Virus record (IMG/VR): IMGVR_UViG_3300042355_001140
Location: 1 to 40,320 of that record
Origin: a virus
Strand: one strand, 5' to 3'
Length of the DNA: 40,320 nt
Of this stretch, positions 37,121 to 40,320 are shown one piece after another; the first letter of the stretch is position 1; each line of letters opens with the position of its first letter. The notes under the pieces were generated by a model that did no database searches, had not been told where the DNA came from, and saw only the letters and a program-made list of their open reading frames with translations. Both the position numbers and the translations under genes were made by a program.

Positions 37121-37416
37121 GTAATGGCCCGAAATGTCCTACCCCTACCGCGGCAAGCACGTTGAAACCCACGAGTTTAGGCCTGTTTCGTCGTTTTCTT
37201 GCACAATAGCAGTTATATTCACTTCGCAACGCAAACACGCAGCAAACCCCTGCAAACATTGATCGAAACACACTTTTGCCCCACTCAGCAGGCCCAATGT
37301 CCTACCCCGTTACACAAGGCAGACACCAGGCCGCCCGGGCCCCCGGGGGAGGGGGTCGGGCAATCCGCGGCGACGGTAAAAGTCGACGGGTTCTCTAAAA
37401 CGAAAAATATTGATAA
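37121..37416 (+). promoter_or_regulatory. Non-coding gap before TerL: packaging-site/promoter candidate
   Basis: This is the largest gap without a gene, 296 bases. It contains GGCCCGAAATGTCCTACCCC (37126-37145) repeated as GGCCCAATGTCCTACCCC (37291-37308); three GCAAAC copies at 37231, 37242 and 37252, spaced about one helical turn; and a GC block with overlapping palindromes GCCCGGGC (37333-37340) and CCCCCGGGGG (37340-37349). TTATATTC near 37212 is a possible -10 element without a good -35. The terminase ATG follows AAATATTGATAA. Phased repeats next to the terminase genes fit small-terminase binding sites (cos or pac), but nicking or packaging is not proved. Confidence 0.55.
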
Positions 37417-39123
37417 ATGAGCCAACCACTCTGCCTCACCTGCTCCAAGCCCTTCGAGATCATCAAGCAGCGCGAAGGCCCCAAGCAGAAACGCTTCTGC
37501 ACCGAGGCCTGCAACACCGCTTGGTGGAACGAGCAACCGCAGCACCCCGTCATCCCCAAGGTCGACGCCTCGCACCCCCGCGCCCTCGAGCTCAAGCAGA
37601 AGCGCACCCAGCTCGTGCTCCTCGAGAAGGCCGACCCCTACACCTACGGCTACATCCCCGACCACTGGGAGATCGCCAACACCGAGTATTTGCTCACCCA
37701 GGAGCTCTTAATCTCCGGCGGCAACCGCGCCGGTAAAACCCTCTGGGCCGCCCGCCGCGTGGTTCAAACGCTCCTTGAGAAAGAGAACGCATCGGTTCTC
37801 TGCTGCCACACCTCCCACGCCACCTCGGTCACTGTGCAACAGCCCGCGATCTACAACTACCTGCCCGTCGCCCTCCGGGCCACCAAGAAGGGCCGTATCC
37901 ACTACTTGAACTACAGCCGCAAGAACGGATTCACCGACGGCTCATTCATTCTCCCCAACGGCTCCCGCTGCGACTTCCTGAACTACACTCAGTCCGAGAA
38001 CACCATTGAGGGCCGCGAGGCCGACATGATCTGGTGCGACGAGCTCGTACCCCAATCCTGGGTGGACACACTGCGCTACCGTCTGATCACCCGCCGCGGC
38101 AAGCTCCTCGTGACCCAGACACCCCTCGAAGGCGTGGCCTCGGTCTACAAGGAGTTCACCGCCGGCTCCGCAATCACCCGCTTTGACGACGCCGAGCTCA
38201 TCAAAGGCAAGCAGGCGCTACCCACCTGGCCCACGGGCAAGTCCGCCCGCACCATGGTGCAGCCCAAGACCAACCGGCGCACCGTGTTCTTCTTCTCGGA
38301 AGACAACCCGTACAACCCCTTCGACGAGATGAAGTCCAAGCTGGTCACCTCGCCCATGGGCCAGATCCTGACCCGGGCCTACGGCTGGGCCTCGGACAAC
38401 ATCGGCAAGGCTTTCGCCCGTTTCCGCCTCGATATCCACTGCATCCCATCCTCCAAAGTGCCCCTAGGCGGCACCCTGTACATGGTCTGCGACCCCGCCG
38501 GCGCCCGGAATTGGTTCTGCCTATGGCTCCTAGTCTACGAGGACGGCAAGCGCATCGTGGTCCGTGAGTTCCCCGACTTCTCCAACTACGGCGAGTGGGC
38601 GCTGCCCTCCGAAAAGCCCGACGGCAAGTTCGGTCCCGCCCAAACCCTAGACGCCGGCCGTTCCATCTCCGAGTACCGCAACCTCTTCCGCCAGATTGAG
38701 TCCGACCTCGGCTACGGCGAGCCCGTCATGCGCCTGATCGACCCCAAGGCCGGAGGTTCTCCAGCGCTCTCCGAGGCCGGCGGCACGACCCTCATCGACC
38801 TCCTGGCCGAATCCGACGACCCCACCGACGATGGCATGGCCTTCATTCCCGCACCCGGCGTGCCTGTGGACCAGCGCACCAGTGCCATCAACTCGCTCCT
38901 CTCCTACGACGCCACCCAGCCCCTCACCGCGCTCAACGAGCCATCCCTCTACATCACCAACGACTGCGCCAATCTTATCTACGCACTCTCCGAGCACACC
39001 GGCCGCGACGGGCAGAAGGGCTGCACCAAAGATCCCATCGACTGCCTGGGGATGCTTTTGGTCTCAAGTCTTGCGTTCGTCGGCCGCGGGGGCTTTGATT
39101 GTCGCGGCGGCGGCGGATACTAA
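37417..39123 (+). CDS. terL: Terminase large subunit, 568 aa
   Basis: The packaging motor ATPase and nuclease. Walker A is GGNRAGKT (residues 101-108), Walker B is MIWCDE (Asp208, Glu209), with coupling motif TQTPLEG after it. The RNase H-type nuclease half shows YMVCDPAGA (Asp359), RLIDPKAGG (Asp442) and a terminal DPIDCLG with Asp539 and Asp542. The N-terminal 35 residues carry Cys6-x2-Cys9 and Cys28-x3-Cys32, a small zinc-finger-like extension not usual in TerL. It precedes the portal by 11 bases. The leader is AT-rich with no Shine-Dalgarno. It hydrolyses ATP to pump DNA through the portal and cuts it at the end of packaging. Confidence 0.95.
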   Translation: MSQPLCLTCSKPFEIIKQREGPKQKRFCTEACNTAWWNEQPQHPVIPKVDASHPRALELKQKRTQLVLLEKADPYTYGYIPDHWEIANTEYLLTQELLISGGNRAGKTLWAARRVVQTLLEKENASVLCCHTSHATSVTVQQPAIYNYLPVALRATKKGRIHYLNYSRKNGFTDGSFILPNGSRCDFLNYTQSENTIEGREADMIWCDELVPQSWVDTLRYRLITRRGKLLVTQTPLEGVASVYKEFTAGSAITRFDDAELIKGKQALPTWPTGKSARTMVQPKTNRRTVFFFSEDNPYNPFDEMKSKLVTSPMGQILTRAYGWASDNIGKAFARFRLDIHCIPSSKVPLGGTLYMVCDPAGARNWFCLWLLVYEDGKRIVVREFPDFSNYGEWALPSEKPDGKFGPAQTLDAGRSISEYRNLFRQIESDLGYGEPVMRLIDPKAGGSPALSEAGGTTLIDLLAESDDPTDDGMAFIPAPGVPVDQRTSAINSLLSYDATQPLTALNEPSLYITNDCANLIYALSEHTGRDGQKGCTKDPIDCLGMLLVSSLAFVGRGGFDCRGGGGY

Positions 39124-39134
39124 ACCATTTCACT

Positions 39135-40320
39135 ATGCAAGGAGATTCCTACAAGCAAGCAACCGACGTGATGGCACGGGTCGGCGACGAGCCCAATGTA
39201 CCGGCATTGACCGAGGAGCTGCGGCGCTCGGCCACCGACTACGGCGTCTTCGCCCGGGTCGAGAATGCCGAGAACGTGCGCTACTGCCGCTGGCCTGGGC
39301 AGACCGACGACGGCAAGAAGAACAACGATGCCAACCGCAACAAGCCGGCCTTCCCCTGGGACGGTGCCTCCGACACGCGCATCCCGCTGGCCGACGAGGT
39401 TATCAACGGCCTCGTCGACCTCTGTTCCACGTCCTTCTGGCGCTCGATGCTCCGCGTGTCGCCCACCAACATCAGCCAGCTCGACCAGGCGGTCACCGCG
39501 CACAACCTGATGGACTGGACGGTCAACTCCCGGATGTACAACGACCTCACCCGCGAGGTTGAATTGCTCTCGCAGTACCTCTGGACCTACGGCTGGGCCG
39601 GCGTCCATGTCACATGGCAGCAGGAGATGGGTCAGAAGGAGCAGTACCTGACCATGGACCAGATCATGGCCTTGGCAGCCCAGTCGCCCGAGGGCTCCAT
39701 CCTGGCCGACCTGCCCAATCTCATCGCCAACCCAGAGGCCGACGACCAATCCGCAGAGCTCCTGCTCGCTGCCTTCCCCAATTTACGCAAGCGCCGAGCC
39801 CTCAAGGCCATCCGCGACCTGCGCACCGAGGGCGAGTGCGACTTCCCCATCCCCACCATGGTCAGCAACAAGCCCATGGTCGCTGCCCTAGCACCCTACG
39901 ACGAGCTGGTCTTCCCGCCCGAGACCACCGACATCCAGTCCGCCCGGGTTGTCTTCCGCCGCTACTACATGACCGAGGCCCAGCTTCTGAACAAGGTCGA
40001 GACCGAGGACTGGGACGCCGAGTGGGCACAAGAAGCCATCAACACGATGGGCCGTTTCTCGGACTACTCCGCCTACACCTACGCAGCCGTCGGCCTTGCC
40101 GAAAACTCCATCCTCGACCGCGAAAACCTGATCGAAGTGGTCTACGCCTACCAAAAGTCTATCGACTCCGACGGTATCCCGGGCGTGTTCTACACCGTCT
40201 TCAGCCCCCAGGTCGGCGACAAGTGGGGCTACTTCGACCTACTGGACTACACGCACGGCCAGTATCCATTCGTTATCTGGCGCTCCGAGCTCATCCACCG
40301 CCAGATCACCGAGAGCCGCG
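39135..40320 (+). CDS. Portal protein, N-terminal 395 codons (3' end cut by window edge)
   Basis: The true start of the portal gene, 11 bases after the TerL stop; the leader TAAACCATTTCACT lacks a Shine-Dalgarno sequence. The first 46 residues are acidic and polar, include DVMARVGDEPNVPAL, and are absent from the left copy. From 39274 the sequence repeats the left end of the window with only silent differences. The frame runs off the window. The full protein, read by joining to 1-1949, has 695 residues. The stretch from base 39274 onward belongs to a slightly different variant than the left copy, so the joined protein is the same but the DNA is not. Confidence 0.9.
   Translation, partial: MQGDSYKQATDVMARVGDEPNVPALTEELRRSATDYGVFARVENAENVRYCRWPGQTDDGKKNNDANRNKPAFPWDGASDTRIPLADEVINGLVDLCSTSFWRSMLRVSPTNISQLDQAVTAHNLMDWTVNSRMYNDLTREVELLSQYLWTYGWAGVHVTWQQEMGQKEQYLTMDQIMALAAQSPEGSILADLPNLIANPEADDQSAELLLAAFPNLRKRRALKAIRDLRTEGECDFPIPTMVSNKPMVAALAPYDELVFPPETTDIQSARVVFRRYYMTEAQLLNKVETEDWDAEWAQEAINTMGRFSDYSAYTYAAVGLAENSILDRENLIEVVYAYQKSIDSDGIPGVFYTVFSPQVGDKWGYFDLLDYTHGQYPFVIWRSELIHRQITESR
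39274..40320 (+). repeat. Near-identical duplicate of 1-1047 (right copy)
   Basis: This copy aligns without gaps to the left end of the window, at about 96.5% identity. Substitutions cluster in small groups (for example six between 509 and 527 and six between 788 and 827 in left-copy coordinates) rather than evenly. It gives the circular length estimate of 39,273 bases. Confidence 0.95.

Noticed and set aside
37199-37420. 73-codon frame in the gap before TerL
   Set aside because: Low-complexity Pro/Thr-rich product covering the repeats and palindromes, and it overlaps the TerL start. The region reads better as non-coding.
1-40320. tRNA genes, CRISPR array, insertion sequence, diversity-generating retroelement
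   Set aside because: I saw no cloverleaf-like run with a CCA end, no regularly spaced identical repeats with unique spacers, no transposase and no reverse transcriptase motif.

Overview
The window is almost entirely a tailed bacteriophage genome with a short-tailed (podovirus-like) architecture. All supported genes lie on the + strand. They are packed tightly, usually with 4-base ATGA or GTGA overlaps, and only one non-coding stretch approaches 300 bases. There is no integrase, no excisionase, no tRNA, no insertion sequence and no CRISPR array. The first 1047 bases recur at the right end (39274-40320) at about 96.5% identity. All 37 differences I count leave the protein unchanged. Joining the two copies gives one intact 695-residue portal gene, so the simplest reading is a circular or circularly permuted genome of about 39.27 kb, assembled from a population holding at least two close variants. 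The host cannot be named. A lipoprotein and a compact lysis cluster suggest a Gram-negative cell. Most genes with free 5' ends have A-rich leaders and no Shine-Dalgarno sequence, which suggests a host that starts translation without strong SD pairing.

Layout, reading round the circle from the terminase. (a) Packaging and head: two-HTH regulator or small-terminase candidate (36500-37120), non-coding packaging-site candidate (37121-37416), TerL (37417-39123), portal (39135-end, continuing at 1-1949), small protein, scaffold-like protein, major capsid protein (3282-4349), terminator. (b) Small virion proteins, an S74-chaperone fibre (5280-6530) and a compact lysis-type cluster (7110-7768). (c) Tail: adaptor-like protein with two carbohydrate-binding-like repeats (8014-8943), large tail nozzle-like protein (8945-11770) and two small fibre or decoration proteins. 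(d) Ejection module resembling the T7 gp13-gp16 order: GNAT-like protein, small internal proteins, a Gln-rich 629-residue protein and a 2123-residue multidomain protein with a metallopeptidase motif. (e) A collagen-like repeat fibre (23483-25960). (f) A new transcription block from about 26413: lytic transglycosylase, RuvC-like nuclease and many small ORFans. (g) DNA metabolism: ssDNA-binding-like protein, a sigma4-like HTH/alpha-CTD-like fusion, DEDD exonuclease, PIF1-like helicase, PrimPol-SF3 helicase, primase-type zinc finger. (h) An HTH protein and a GT-A glycosyltransferase.

The most interesting items are: the 140-residue protein joining a sigma-region-4-like HTH to a domain that keeps six of the seven UP-element-contacting residues of the RNA polymerase alpha C-terminal domain; two small genes apparently nested out of frame in the linkers of the giant ejection protein; a recurring (W/F/Y)MP motif at that protein's domain boundaries; a large imperfect inverted repeat with TGTCAAGC repeats around the start of the primase zinc-finger gene (origin candidate); and helically spaced GCAAAC repeats upstream of the terminase (packaging-site candidate).
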